Source: Candidatus Aminicenantota bacterium (GTDB lineage: Bacteria > Acidobacteriota > Aminicenantia > Aminicenantales > Aminicenantaceae). From it: a DNA stretch of 64,000 nucleotides. Each line of letters opens with the position of its first letter. The stretch's first letter is position 1. The notes under the pieces were generated by a model. The model saw only the letters and a program-made list of their open reading frames with translations, did no database searches and had not been told where the DNA came from. This document shows positions 25,263 to 34,471 of the stretch, one piece after another. The translations under genes were made by a program, and so were the position numbers. The stretch covers positions 228,235 to 292,234 of the forward strand of contig CP070825.1 of assembly GCA_020344415.1 (NCBI GenBank), written 5' to 3'.

Positions 25263-25420
25263 TTAGTAGTAAACCCCCAGAGAGAGCAACTCTTGATAAA
25301 GCCCAGCCAGCCTCTTCCTCGCATCCTCAGTAATACCAGGGTCAGCGTCCTTCCAGAGAGAGAGGAATTTCTCGTAAAGCTCTGACCTGCCCCCCTGATA
25401 TCGGTCCAAGCAAAAAACTA
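25263..25420 (-). pseudogene. remnant of a C-terminal coding tail (copy B)
   Basis: Minus-strand frame reads DRYQGGRSELYEKFLSLW, then KDADPGITEDARKRLAGLYQ to a TAA at 25263. It matches copy A at 24427 in the segments LWKDA-x-PG and EDA-x-KRL. The frame does not continue to a recognisable protein upstream, where IS-like sequence begins. Interpreted as the truncated end of a gene broken by insertion or deletion. Confidence 0.55.
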
Positions 25421-25424
25421 ACAT

Positions 25425-25560
25425 TATGAGTGGACCAGTTTTTGGGTAGCGAACCCTGGTTAAAAATTTAACTTTGCAGGTGGCACATTGATGGGGGGCA
25501 GGTCACTACCTTGACAGGTGGGGAGTTCCCGCTAAATTTTCAACATCCCCTGTGCAATTA
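25425..25560. mobile_element. possible insertion-sequence end remnant
   Basis: Non-coding stretch with segments GAGTGGACCAGTTTTTGGG, CAGGTGGCACATTGATGGGG and CTTGACAGGTGGGGAG. Multiple GTGGxxC-type short repeats resemble the terminal regions of IS21-like elements. No transposase gene is present, so this would be a scar. Low confidence. Confidence 0.25.
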
Positions 25561-25637
25561 TTTTATTTAAGAGAGCATTGACAACAGGAATTTCAATTTA
25601 TATAGTTATTTTGTTAAGGAAAAGGAAGGAGGCAATA

Positions 25638-26792
25638 TTGAAAAAGATGAACACCAGGATTTTTTCTTTTGTTTTATTTTTAATGATTTCTTCTGGGATT
25701 TTCCTATCAGCAAATAGTGAAGCCGATTACATCTTTCTCTTTGAGTGGAGGTTCTCCGACACATATTTTCAAACAATTGGAACAGCTTTAGGCTCAAAAG
25801 GAAACCTATATGTTGTGGACCGATTTGCTCATTGTATAAGGAAATTTGATTCCAATGGGAATTTCATCACAAAATGGGGGAGCTTTGGGACTGGAGATGG
25901 TAATTTTTTTTCGCCTTGGGGTATTGCAATCGATTCATTTGATAATGTTTATGTTGCTGATAGCAGTAACTCTCGTGTTCAAAAATTCGATACAGAAGGC
26001 AATTTCCTTTTAAAATGGGGCAGCAGAGGTGATGAGGATGGACAGTTTAACACTCCTACCTGTGTAGCTGTTGATAGAGGGGGTAATGTTTATGTGACTG
26101 ATCGATACGCTAATCATGTTCAAAAATTTAATTCCTATGGAAATTTTATGAAGAAATTTGAAAATCCTCACGGTTGGAACGGGCAATTCAACTATCCATG
26201 CGGTATTGGTGTCAGCTCAGATGGTTTTGTATATATTGCAGATAAATTGATGGACCGGATACTAAGGTTCGATACAGAAGGCAATTTTGTTAATGTGTGG
26301 TATGGATTTAGAGATCCATTCGCCTTAGCAATAGATTCAAAAGATAAAGTTTATGTGGGAGAAGAATATCCTCGATTCCGTATTTTCGATTCAAATATGA
26401 ATTTAATTTTTAAGTTGGAGAATTGGTCTTATCCTACAATTGGCATTGCTGTTGATTCACTAGGCTTTCTATATGTAAATCATTGGGCGGGATTGTTTCA
26501 TAAATATGTTAATCCATACCAACTGACTGAAAAAGCAAGTGAACCTATTGATGAGATTGTTCAGGTTGGAAAATTGAGTTTAGATGATGCCAAACCTTTG
26601 TATACAAAAATCGATAGAGCCATCGAGAAGCTACTTAAGGGAAATATTAAAGCTACATGTAATCAGCTCCAATCTCTAATAAATCAGGTAAATGCCTACA
26701 TGAATGAAGGTCTCCTTGCTAGTGAAGATGGAGAGATATTGATACAGTTCTTTTATGATTTGATTTTTCATATGAGTAATAGAGATTTTTAA
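25638..26792 (+). CDS. secreted NHL-repeat beta-propeller protein
   Basis: About 384 residues. The TTG at 25638 is preferred because AAGGAGG lies 5 bases ahead; an ATG nine bases later is also possible. Signal peptide (NTRIFSFVLFLMISSGIFLSA). At least five NHL repeats follow, with units GNLYVVDRFAHCIRKFDSNG, DNVYVADSSNSRVQKFDTEG and GNVYVTDRYANHVQKFNSYG. A ~90-residue helical tail ends the protein. NHL propellers bind ligands or proteins; the role is unknown. AT content is higher than in nearby genes, so it may be acquired. Confidence 0.85.
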   Translation: MKKMNTRIFSFVLFLMISSGIFLSANSEADYIFLFEWRFSDTYFQTIGTALGSKGNLYVVDRFAHCIRKFDSNGNFITKWGSFGTGDGNFFSPWGIAIDSFDNVYVADSSNSRVQKFDTEGNFLLKWGSRGDEDGQFNTPTCVAVDRGGNVYVTDRYANHVQKFNSYGNFMKKFENPHGWNGQFNYPCGIGVSSDGFVYIADKLMDRILRFDTEGNFVNVWYGFRDPFALAIDSKDKVYVGEEYPRFRIFDSNMNLIFKLENWSYPTIGIAVDSLGFLYVNHWAGLFHKYVNPYQLTEKASEPIDEIVQVGKLSLDDAKPLYTKIDRAIEKLLKGNIKATCNQLQSLINQVNAYMNEGLLASEDGEILIQFFYDLIFHMSNRDF

Positions 26793-27321
26793 ATGAAATG
26801 TGAATCGTCCCTATTTATTCTCGCTAACAGGATTAAGAAAAAGGATGCAAATCAACTGATTCGTAGTCAGGTGCCCCCATATATGTTTTCGTTTTATCTT
26901 GCATATCAATGAGGAGATTATCCCAGCCTCTTAGCTCAATGGGGGGACACGGGTGTCTTGGGGGCTTTGGGCTTTCGGGCCAACACAGACTTCGCCTCTT
27001 TCACACTTACGACGAGCTAAGATCAGAGCGAACTCAGCATAAAAATCTGGAGCTGAACCGAATGAAATTAAGAGAAAACTCGCAATATTCTATCCTGCAT
27101 GCAAAACAGGATTGGGATATGAGAGTACAATATTGTGGGAATAAAGGATGGAAATGGGATAAGGAGCCTAATTTATAGGCTATTTTGGGATGAAATTAGG
27201 GAATAATGTCCCGTTTTTTAAAATCATACTCCACCCCTGTTGGCTAGTTGACATAACATTACTTAAGCGACACAAAGCTTTCAAGGGTTTTTTGTCTAAA
27301 TCAGGTAATCGAAATTGCGGT
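26793..27321. other. intergenic stretch with no supported gene
   Basis: A 529-base gap. One frame from about 26924 reads LLAQWGDTGVLGALGFRAN and more to a stop near 27018, which looks like a coding fragment with no start or partner; another frame gives an 89-codon ORF with no recognisable features. Neither is called as a gene. AT-rich DNA follows. Confidence 0.4.
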
Positions 27322-28104
27322 CTACTTTTCTTTGGGCATATAAGAAAGCTCTGGACGAAGCCACCCTGTTTTGTACTCAAACTTCCTGAAACAAGCTAAG
27401 TACTTTGGCAACATCTTCATGATTTCTTCTTCATGAGCCTCATGAAATTCATCCTCCTGCGTCCAAAAGTCGCCAGCACTCTTTCCGAATTCAAGAGAAA
27501 CATAGAGTGGCATATCTGTCCCGAATTCGCAAGCGTAGGTATCCCATCGGTTTGTGGTATTTTTCTCTTTACAGAATTCTGCAACCTTCTTGACGTAGTC
27601 CTTTACCTCCCCTTCCTTTCCGCCTATTACGTAGGAATAGCCCATGTAAACAAAGTTCTCCTCTTCAGGTTTAAGCCTCGGATTTTCGGGATGATAAGAC
27701 ATCTCGGGAACATGACGATAACAAGAATACCTGAAGTGTTTGTATGTTCCCACTACCTTCTTCTGCAGGGCTTGAGCATTTTCTTTTCCTATCTTGGCGT
27801 ACAATTTCTCAAGAGCTTTAAAAAAGCTGTCTATCGCGGCATAACTATCGACTGGCAAGACAAAGAAGTAGTGAAGATCCTTAGTACTGAATACAGTCCA
27901 TGGATAGGGAAAACCGTGTTTGTTAACTAAGTCCAAAACATTTCTCACATAAGCCTCATACTCAGCAACCATGGACGGCTTGACAACGACTTCTTCTACG
28001 AAAAAGAGCTGAGCTTTCTGTTCTTCCGCTTGGGACAAGTTAGGAAGAAGCAACAAACCGACCACAAACCCGACTACCAAAAAACTTGAAATCTTACCCT
28101 TCAT
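27322..28104 (-). CDS. secreted protein of unknown function
   Basis: A 260-residue protein with a clear signal peptide (KISSFLVVGFVVGLLLLPNLSQA). The mature part has two similar segments: EEVVVKPSMVAEYEAYVRNVL (about 35-60) and the later VIGGKEGEVKDYVKKVAEFCKEK, each followed by a strand and helix. This resembles a duplicated dimeric alpha-beta barrel (ABM/NIPSNAP-like) fold. No catalytic motif is visible. It is monocistronic. Function is not assignable. Confidence 0.65.
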   Translation of the reverse strand: MKGKISSFLVVGFVVGLLLLPNLSQAEEQKAQLFFVEEVVVKPSMVAEYEAYVRNVLDLVNKHGFPYPWTVFSTKDLHYFFVLPVDSYAAIDSFFKALEKLYAKIGKENAQALQKKVVGTYKHFRYSCYRHVPEMSYHPENPRLKPEEENFVYMGYSYVIGGKEGEVKDYVKKVAEFCKEKNTTNRWDTYACEFGTDMPLYVSLEFGKSAGDFWTQEDEFHEAHEEEIMKMLPKYLACFRKFEYKTGWLRPELSYMPKEK

Positions 28105-28269
28105 AAAACCCCTCCTTTTTTTAGTTTATAGATATGGGGATAGAAATCTGCCATTCTGAAATAAGCAGAAATTCTTCCCTCCTTGCTGGATTCATTTTGT
28201 CCCCCTGCGGTGACTCTTTGACTTATATCACAAAGGGGAATTTGATTCAAATGAGAAAGAACAGACTTA

Positions 28270-28325
28270 ATCCCGTGTGGACACGGTGTGGACAAAATGA
28301 CCCAAAATGACTCAGTTTAAGTGAC
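28270..28325. repeat. short direct repeats beside the tRNA-Ala gene
   Basis: Two adjacent GTGTGGACA units, then repeated AAAATGAC and GTGACTCAG-like pieces within about 55 bases. They lie about 60 bases past the 3' end of tRNA-Ala. They could be an old integration scar. The rest of 28105-28387 shows nothing else. Confidence 0.3.
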
Positions 28326-28387
28326 TCAGGCTAAAAATGAAAAACAAGGAACAAGTTTAAATATCAGGGGAAAAAGGGAAAATAAGA

Positions 28388-28463
28388 TGGTGGAGCTGAT
28401 GGGGATCGAACCCACGACCTCTTGACTGCCAGTCAAGCACTCTCCCAGCTGAGCTACAGCCCC
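28388..28463 (-). tRNA. tRNA-Ala (anticodon GGC)
   Basis: A 76-base tRNA with encoded CCA. The acceptor stem GGGGCTG pairs with CAGCTCC and holds the G3-U70 pair that marks alanine tRNAs. The D-arm GCTCAGCTGGGAGAGT, anticodon arm TTGACTGGCAGTCAA and T-arm with GTTCGATC are all intact. The anticodon GGC reads GCC and, with wobble, GCU. Confidence 0.97.
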
Positions 28464-28507
28464 ACCCGGGATTCTCATATTACAAAAAGATCCGTTTTCA
28501 GTCAATA

Positions 28508-28534
28508 GGTGGGTTTGATAAATCAAGCCTCTAC
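28508..28534. repeat. 27-nt palindromic repeat, copy 2
   Basis: Variant arms GGGTTTGAT and ATCAAGCCT, same flanks as the copy at 8449. It stands between tRNA-Ala and ftsH. Confidence 0.75.
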
Positions 28535-28563
28535 AAATAAACTAAGCGCCTGCGCTCCAAGAA

Positions 28564-28590
28564 GGTGGGTTTGATTCATCAAACCCCTGC
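28564..28590. repeat. 27-nt palindromic repeat, copy 3
   Basis: Arms GGGTTTGAT and ATCAAACCC form a perfect palindrome around TC. It lies 30 bases after copy 2 in the same orientation. Confidence 0.75.
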
Positions 28591-28717
28591 TGATAAATTA
28601 AGTTCCTGCAGCTATAACGCTCTATTACTTTTATATTTATGATAAGAAATATCGATTAATTTAAAGAGTTTTGTTAACAATTCTTGAAAAAAGTGTTAAA
28701 ATAATTCAGGAACTCCA

Positions 28718-30646
28718 GTGGATAAAAAAATACCTAAGAAAAAAACTAAGTCTTTAAAAAACCTATTCTTCTGGATTGCAGCAGGAATCATCATCATAAT
28801 CCTCTACAGTCTTCTCAATGCTCCTAGCGCAGTCAAAAGAGAAGTGGACTTCAGCCAATTCATAGACGAGGCCGAAGAAAACAAGGTGCAGGAAGTCACC
28901 ATTGCCGGAAATCAAATCAAAGGAAAATATGTGGATGGAACCGCATTTAAAAGCGTAGCACCCTCTCAATATGACGACCTGGTGAAAATACTCCGGGAAC
29001 ATAAGGTCATTATCAAGGTGAAAGACACCTCTCGAAGCCCCTGGTTCTCCTATCTATTTACATGGTTTCCCCTCATCCTCATAATCTTCCTGTGGGTATT
29101 CTTCATGCGGCAGATGCAGGCCGGGGGAAATAAAGCCCTCTCCTTTGGTAAGAGCCGCGCAAAGCTTTTCTCCGAGGTGCAGAAAAAAGTGACTTTCAAG
29201 GATGTGGCTGGCGTGGAAGAAGCCAAAGAAGAGCTCCAAGAGATTATTGAATTCCTGAAAGATCCTCAGAAATTTCAAAAATTAGGGGGTCGGATACCCA
29301 AAGGTGTCATCATCGTAGGCGCGCCTGGAACAGGGAAAACCTTGCTGGCGAGGGCGGTAGCAGGAGAAGCCAATGTTTCCTTCTTTTCCATCAGCGGCTC
29401 TGATTTTGTCGAGATGTTTGTCGGTGTGGGAGCCTCTCGTGTGAGAGATTTGTTCGATCAGGGGAAAAAACAGGCTCCTTGCTTAATTTTTATCGATGAG
29501 ATAGATGCTGTGGGAAGACAGAGAGGTGCAGGTTTGGGCGGAGGTCACGACGAGCGTGAACAAACTCTGAATCAGCTCCTGGTAGAAATGGACGGGTTTG
29601 ATTCGAATGAAGGAATCATTCTGATTGCCGCAACCAATAGACCAGATATTCTGGACACGGCTCTCCTCAGGCCGGGAAGATTTGATCGGAGAATCGTTGT
29701 CAATATGCCAGATGTCAAGGGGAGAGAGGATATTCTAAGAGTTCATATTAAAAACATCCCTCTGGCAAAAGACGTCGATTTAAAAGTGCTGGCTCGCTCA
29801 ACCCCGGGATTCTCTGGGGCTGATCTGGCCAACCTTGTCAACGAGGCAGCACTCCTCGCCGCTCGCCAAGGAGTGGATAAAGTGGCAATGAAGGATATGG
29901 AAAGTGCCAAGGATAAAGTCCTCATGGGTGTAGAGAGAAAAAGCATGATCATCAGCGAAGAAGAGAAAAAAAGTACTGCTTACCATGAAGCTGGCCATGC
30001 TTTGGTCGCTGCCCTAATACCAGAAGCTGATCCCATCCACAAAGTGACCATAATTCCCAGAGGGCTTGCTCTGGGTCTAACTCAACAATTGCCACTCGAT
30101 GATCGCTACACATACTCCAAGGACCATCTGGAAGCACAGCTTTCTGTTCTTATGGGAGGCAGAGCTACTGAGATACTCTTACTAGGGAAAACAACAACAG
30201 GTGCAGCCAGCGATTTCGAAAGGGCCACAGAAATCGCCCGCAAGATGGTCTGTCAGTGGGGCATGTCGGATCTGGGACCTCTAACCTTTGGCGAAAGGGA
30301 TGACCTGGTATTCCTGGGCAAGGATCTGGCCATGCATAAGAATTTCAGTGAAAAAACATCTGAGCATATCGATGAGGAAGTCAAGAAGATCATCAACAGG
30401 AACTTCGATCGAGCAAAAGAACTTCTCGAAAAAAACAGGAGTAAATTGATAAAAATTGCAGAGGCACTCCTTGAAAAAGAAATCCTATCTTCTGAGGAGA
30501 TTGAGGCAATAATAAAAGGGAAAAAAATAACCAGGGAAGGAAAGGAAAAAAAGGCTTCCCCTATTTCAAAAAATAAAAAAGAAAAACCTAAAGAAGAGAC
30601 TAAGAAAATTCAGACTATAAAAAAACCTGATTTAGCTAAAGCGTAA
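28718..30646 (+). CDS. ftsH: ATP-dependent zinc metalloprotease FtsH
   Basis: A 642-residue membrane protease from a GTG start. Two transmembrane helices (about 15-32 and 112-130) flank a small extracytoplasmic domain. The AAA module has Walker A GAPGTGKT (201-208), Walker [11 protein letters not shown] and the second region of homology [20 protein letters not shown]. The zinc protease site HEAGH is at about 423-427. The tail after ~600 is Lys-rich. FtsH degrades membrane and regulatory proteins. folP starts 3 bases after its stop, so it heads the ftsH-folP-cdaA-ybbR set. Confidence 0.97.
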   Translation: MDKKIPKKKTKSLKNLFFWIAAGIIIIILYSLLNAPSAVKREVDFSQFIDEAEENKVQEVTIAGNQIKGKYVDGTAFKSVAPSQYDDLVKILREHKVIIKVKDTSRSPWFSYLFTWFPLILIIFLWVFFMRQMQAGGNKALSFGKSRAKLFSEVQKKVTFKDVAGVEEAKEELQEIIEFLKDPQKFQKLGGRIPKGVIIVGAPGTGKTLLARAVAGEANVSFFSISGSDFVEMFVGVGASRVRDLFDQGKKQAPCLIFIDEIDAVGRQRGAGLGGGHDEREQTLNQLLVEMDGFDSNEGIILIAATNRPDILDTALLRPGRFDRRIVVNMPDVKGREDILRVHIKNIPLAKDVDLKVLARSTPGFSGADLANLVNEAALLAARQGVDKVAMKDMESAKDKVLMGVERKSMIISEEEKKSTAYHEAGHALVAALIPEADPIHKVTIIPRGLALGLTQQLPLDDRYTYSKDHLEAQLSVLMGGRATEILLLGKTTTGAASDFERATEIARKMVCQWGMSDLGPLTFGERDDLVFLGKDLAMHKNFSEKTSEHIDEEVKKIINRNFDRAKELLEKNRSKLIKIAEALLEKEILSSEEIEAIIKGKKITREGKEKKASPISKNKKEKPKEETKKIQTIKKPDLAKA

Positions 30647-30649
30647 AAG

Positions 30650-31552
30650 GTGAGAAAAGAGTCCACACTTCAGATCAACGGAAAAGATTACACATTAGGC
30701 CAAAGAACCTGGATCGCAGGAGTCATCAACGTCACCCCTGATTCGTTTTCTGATGGCGCACTCTATATCGACAGAGATAAGGCTACCGAGAGAGGAGTGG
30801 AGCTTGTTTCGGAAGGCTCTGATATAATCGATATTGGGGGGGAAAGCACAAGACCGGGCTCAGAGTCCGTCTCTGTAGAAGAAGAACTGAATCGTGTTGT
30901 TCCTGTAATTTCTGCCCTGAGAAAAAAAACAGACATTCCCATCTCGATCGACACAACAAAACCAGAAGTAGCCGAGGCCGCCTTGAATGCAGGCGCTGAT
31001 ATCATCAATGACATCAGCTCGCTTCTCTTTGACCCAAGAATGGGGCCTTTGGCAGCTCGGATGGATGTGCCTGTCATCTTGATGCATATGAAAGGAACAC
31101 CAAAAACGATGCAGCTTAATCCCTCCTATGAAAATGTGACATTTGAGCTCAAAGCTTTCCTGAAAGAAAGGCTTGAAACTGCTGAGGCCCATGGAATAAA
31201 AAAAGAAAAGCTCATCATTGACCCTGGAATCGGATTTGGAAAAAGGTTCGAGGACAATCTTACTTTAATCAATAATCTCAGTTCTTTGGAGGAGCTTGGC
31301 CGACCTGTCCTGGTTGGAATTTCAAGAAAATCTTTTATCGGTAGGATATTAAATGTGCCTCCTCAGGAGCGGCTTGAGGGGACCATTGCTTCTGCCATTT
31401 TGAGCATTGCCAATGGAGCCCATATCTTGAGAGTTCATGATGTTGCTTCCGTCAAAAAAGCCATACTAGTAGCAGAAGCCATTATGAACGAAAACCTTCC
31501 TTTAAGCCTCTTTGAAGAAGGCGAAGATAGAAAAAGAAGCTATGTTTTCTGA
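30650..31552 (+). CDS. folP: dihydropteroate synthase
   Basis: A 300-residue TIM barrel from a GTG start. Pterin and pABA motifs are intact: GVINVTPDSFSDG, IDIGGESTRPGS, SIDTTKPEVA, ILMHMKGTP, DPGIGFGK and GISRKSFIG. It joins pABA to the pterin diphosphate in folate synthesis. It follows ftsH by three bases and overlaps the start of cdaA by 11 bases, so the genes are translationally linked. Confidence 0.96.
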   Translation: MRKESTLQINGKDYTLGQRTWIAGVINVTPDSFSDGALYIDRDKATERGVELVSEGSDIIDIGGESTRPGSESVSVEEELNRVVPVISALRKKTDIPISIDTTKPEVAEAALNAGADIINDISSLLFDPRMGPLAARMDVPVILMHMKGTPKTMQLNPSYENVTFELKAFLKERLETAEAHGIKKEKLIIDPGIGFGKRFEDNLTLINNLSSLEELGRPVLVGISRKSFIGRILNVPPQERLEGTIASAILSIANGAHILRVHDVASVKKAILVAEAIMNENLPLSLFEEGEDRKRSYVF

Positions 31553-32309
31553 CATAATTGGTGCTTTGACTCGTTTTACCCTCGGAGACCTGATAGATAT
31601 CCTCCTGGTGACTTTTGTCCTCTACTATATATTTCTATTGATAAGGGATACAAAAGCTTATCAGATGGCTGTCGGTCTTGCCATTATCGGTATTCTCTTT
31701 TTAATCACACAATGGGGAAATTTAGTGGTCTCCAATTGGATAATCAGATTATTCTCCCCCTTCTTGATCATTGCTATCATTGTCCTTTTCCAGGGAGAGA
31801 TTAGAAGAATCTTAACAATGATAGGTTCGCGCTCCTTCAGAAGATCCCTCTCTTCAAAATCTGTAAAAGAAAAACTGGAAGAAATCTTTCTGGCCGTAGA
31901 CTACCTTGCCTCCAAGAAAATAGGATCTTTAATAGCGATTGAAAAAGAAATTTCGCTCAAGAGTTATGCAGACCGCGGGACAAAAATTGATGCCAATATT
32001 TCCAAAGACCTTTTGGTAAACCTTTTCTTCCCTCGCTCCCCTCTTCACGACGGGGCGGTTATCATTCAGAGGAGCAAAATCTCTGCAGCTGGCTGTCTCC
32101 TTCCTCTTCCCCCCACCCATAATCTGGCCAAAGATCTCCTGGCTCGAACGCGCCATCTAGCTGCCATAGGTCTTTCCCAGGAAACAGATGCCGCAGTGAT
32201 TGTTGTCTCTGAGGAAACAGGAACAATATCTTTAGCCACCAAAGGCCGCTTAAAAAGAGAATTAGATAAAGAAGCACTCAAAGAGAATTTACATCTATAT
32301 TTGCAATAA
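31542..32309 (+). CDS. cdaA: diadenylate cyclase (c-di-AMP synthase), CdaA type
   Basis: About 255 residues from the ATG at 31542; an in-frame TTG ten codons earlier is less likely. Three N-terminal transmembrane helices (to about residue 85) precede the DAC domain with the catalytic SPLHDGAVII (DGA) and the substrate-binding TRHLAA segment (RHR-type) followed by VSEETG. It makes c-di-AMP from two ATP at the membrane. The order cdaA-ybbR-glmM is the classical regulatory cluster in Firmicutes; it is kept here next to folP and ftsH. Confidence 0.95.
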   Translation: MFSDIIGALTRFTLGDLIDILLVTFVLYYIFLLIRDTKAYQMAVGLAIIGILFLITQWGNLVVSNWIIRLFSPFLIIAIIVLFQGEIRRILTMIGSRSFRRSLSSKSVKEKLEEIFLAVDYLASKKIGSLIAIEKEISLKSYADRGTKIDANISKDLLVNLFFPRSPLHDGAVIIQRSKISAAGCLLPLPPTHNLAKDLLARTRHLAAIGLSQETDAAVIVVSEETGTISLATKGRLKRELDKEALKENLHLYLQ

Positions 32310-32311
32310 AA

Positions 32312-33025
32312 ATGAAAAGATTTTTCAAGACCCTATTCATAAGAAACTGGGGACTTAAACTCTTCTCTTTTCTCCTTGCCTTACTTCTCTGGTTTACTCT
32401 AATACCTGAAGAAAAGATGTCATCTGAGAAAACGCTGACAATTCAACTTGAGCTCCACAACATCCCCTCAGATATGGAGTTAGTGCAAAAGCCGCCGTCG
32501 ACTATTGATGTAAAAATAAAGGCTCCCAACCGCCTTATCAGTCAAATCACGCCAGCAAATGTCCATGCTATACTAAATCTTGAAAAAGCCCGCATCGACC
32601 AGAGAGAGTACCCCTTGAACAATAGCATGATCAGCATTCCTCAGGGCGCAGAAGTCAAGGATATACTTCCGAGCCACGTTAACCTCAGGTTTGAACCGGC
32701 AAAAGAAATCATGCTTGATGTGGTGCCGAATATCATCGGTAAATTAAAAGAAGGGCTTAAGCTAGAAATGGTGAGCGTTATTCCTTCTCAAGTTCTCATC
32801 AAAGGTCCGGAAAGCAAAGTCAAAGAAGACTATAAGGTAAGGACAAGCCCTGTCGATATTTCCCTCTTGACGGAAACCACAGAACTTGAAGCAGACCTTA
32901 TCCTGCCCGATCCCGACCTAAGGCTGGCCTCCTCCCAAACAAGAGTAAAGGTAAGAATCCTGATTCAAGAAGAACCGGCTGAAAAGAAAAAAGAAGCAGA
33001 AAAAAAGGAAAAAGAAGAGAAATAA
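32312..33025 (+). CDS. YbbR-domain membrane protein (CdaR-like regulator)
   Basis: A 237-residue protein with one N-terminal transmembrane segment (LKLFSFLLALLLWFTL, about 17-32) and two YbbR-type beta domains outside (with IDVKIKAPNRLISQI and PSQVLIKGPESKVKE). The C-terminal ~25 residues are Lys/Glu-rich. In cdaA clusters this protein (CdaR) modulates the cyclase. It starts 3 bases after cdaA and ends before glmM. Confidence 0.9.
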   Translation: MKRFFKTLFIRNWGLKLFSFLLALLLWFTLIPEEKMSSEKTLTIQLELHNIPSDMELVQKPPSTIDVKIKAPNRLISQITPANVHAILNLEKARIDQREYPLNNSMISIPQGAEVKDILPSHVNLRFEPAKEIMLDVVPNIIGKLKEGLKLEMVSVIPSQVLIKGPESKVKEDYKVRTSPVDISLLTETTELEADLILPDPDLRLASSQTRVKVRILIQEEPAEKKKEAEKKEKEEK

Positions 33026-33033
33026 TTTTCCTC

Positions 33034-33061
33034 CTTGAATCCACCTCATTTTTAGCTATAA
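33034..33061 (+). promoter_or_regulatory. sigma70-type promoter ahead of glmM
   Basis: TTGAAT (33034-33039), a 16-base spacer and a perfect TATAAT (33056-33061). The predicted start is near 33068, giving a ~29-base leader. It would let glmM and pdxJ be expressed apart from the upstream set. Confidence 0.5.
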
Positions 33062-33096
33062 TCTACTCTTATAAATAGGAAAATCAAATAAAAAAG

Positions 33097-34440
33097 ATGG
33101 AAAAACTCTTTGGAACCGATGGAATCAGAGCAAAATCCGGTCAATTCCCTCTAGATTATTCCTCTGTCTTTACCTTAGGGAAAGCTCTCATTTCTCTGCT
33201 GAAGGAAGAAGGATTGGAGTCAAGGATTATCATCGGTCGAGATACAAGAGAATCAGGGACCTGGCTTGAACAGGCCTTATTTCAAGGAATAAACAAAAGC
33301 CATGGAGAAGCTGTATCTGCAGGGGTGATCCCTACGTCTGCCATTTCTTTTTTCACAAAAAAATATCCTTTCTCGGCCGGAATCGTTATTTCCGCCTCTC
33401 ACAATCCCTATCAAGATAACGGAATCAAAATTTTCTCCAACCTGGGAACAAAAATCTCCGAAGCATGGGAAGACAAGCTCGAAAAACCGATCAAAACGTC
33501 AAAGGAAATTGTCAGGGATGAAAAAATCAGGATCACACCTGATTCTTCTCTCGAACAGGACTATATTGTTTTCCTGAAGAGTCATTTTTCAGGGATAAAC
33601 CTCAAGAAAAGAATTAAGATTGTCCTCGACTGTTCCAACGGTGCCAGCTCTTTTTTGGCCCCCAAGATATTTCAAGACCTGGGCTTTGACGTCCTAGCCA
33701 TAAACAATACTCCGAACGGTAAAAATATCAACGCTGACTGCGGCTCTTTGTTCCCACAAAATCTAGCCAAGAAAGTCATAGAAAACAATGCAGATCTGGG
33801 TGTGGCCTATGATGGTGACGCTGATAGAGCCATATGGACAGATGAAAAGGGTAATATCCTGAATGGTGACCACACGCTTTTCATTCTTTCCCGTTTCATG
33901 AAAGAAAAAAAGCGCTTGAAATCAGACTATGTAGTAGCCACAACCATGAGCAATCTCGGCCTTGAAAAGGCTCTAGAAAAACTTGGTTTAAAGCTCCTCC
34001 GAACCAAGGTGGGCGATAGGTACGTCCTTGAACAAATGATGAAGACAAAGACTAACCTGGGGGGAGAACAGTCCGGTCATACGATCTTCCTTGATGATTG
34101 TCCGACAGGAGATGGCCTTCTTACAACCATAAAGATGTTGGAAGTCATAGCTACTCAGAATGCATCTTTATCAGGGCTCGTCAAAAATTACAAAGAATAT
34201 CCTCAGGTCTTTGTGAATGTCCGTGTAGAAGAAAAGATTGACTTCAATAAATATCCAGAAATCATAGAGACCGTGGAAGAGATAAAGGACAAATTGGGAG
34301 AAACAGGCCGTTTGGATCTCCGTTATTCAGGCACAGAGCCTTTAGCACGCGTCATGATCGAGGGCATGGACAAACAACAGATTCAACAATATGCCCAGCA
34401 AATGGCTAATGTCATTTCGAAACATCTGAGAATAAAATAA
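33097..34440 (+). CDS. glmM: phosphoglucosamine mutase
   Basis: A 447-residue alpha-D-phosphohexomutase. It starts MEKLFGTDGIRAKSG, has the phosphoserine loop SASHNPYQDNGIK (Ser101), the metal loop DGDADRAIW, the sugar-binding GGEQSGH and the phosphate-binding RYSGTEP. It converts GlcN-6-P to GlcN-1-P for UDP-GlcNAc. It stands directly after the c-di-AMP genes, as in many Gram-positive bacteria where GlmM binds the cyclase. Confidence 0.96.
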   Translation: MEKLFGTDGIRAKSGQFPLDYSSVFTLGKALISLLKEEGLESRIIIGRDTRESGTWLEQALFQGINKSHGEAVSAGVIPTSAISFFTKKYPFSAGIVISASHNPYQDNGIKIFSNLGTKISEAWEDKLEKPIKTSKEIVRDEKIRITPDSSLEQDYIVFLKSHFSGINLKKRIKIVLDCSNGASSFLAPKIFQDLGFDVLAINNTPNGKNINADCGSLFPQNLAKKVIENNADLGVAYDGDADRAIWTDEKGNILNGDHTLFILSRFMKEKKRLKSDYVVATTMSNLGLEKALEKLGLKLLRTKVGDRYVLEQMMKTKTNLGGEQSGHTIFLDDCPTGDGLLTTIKMLEVIATQNASLSGLVKNYKEYPQVFVNVRVEEKIDFNKYPEIIETVEEIKDKLGETGRLDLRYSGTEPLARVMIEGMDKQQIQQYAQQMANVISKHLRIK

Positions 34441-34471
34441 TAAAATGACACGCTAAAAACAGGAGGGAGAA

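Noticed and set aside
26909..27178. 89-codon ORF in the 26.8-27.3 kb gap
   Set aside because: No homology signals, no ribosome site, low-complexity start. A different frame over part of the same bases looks more protein-like, so this one is not called.
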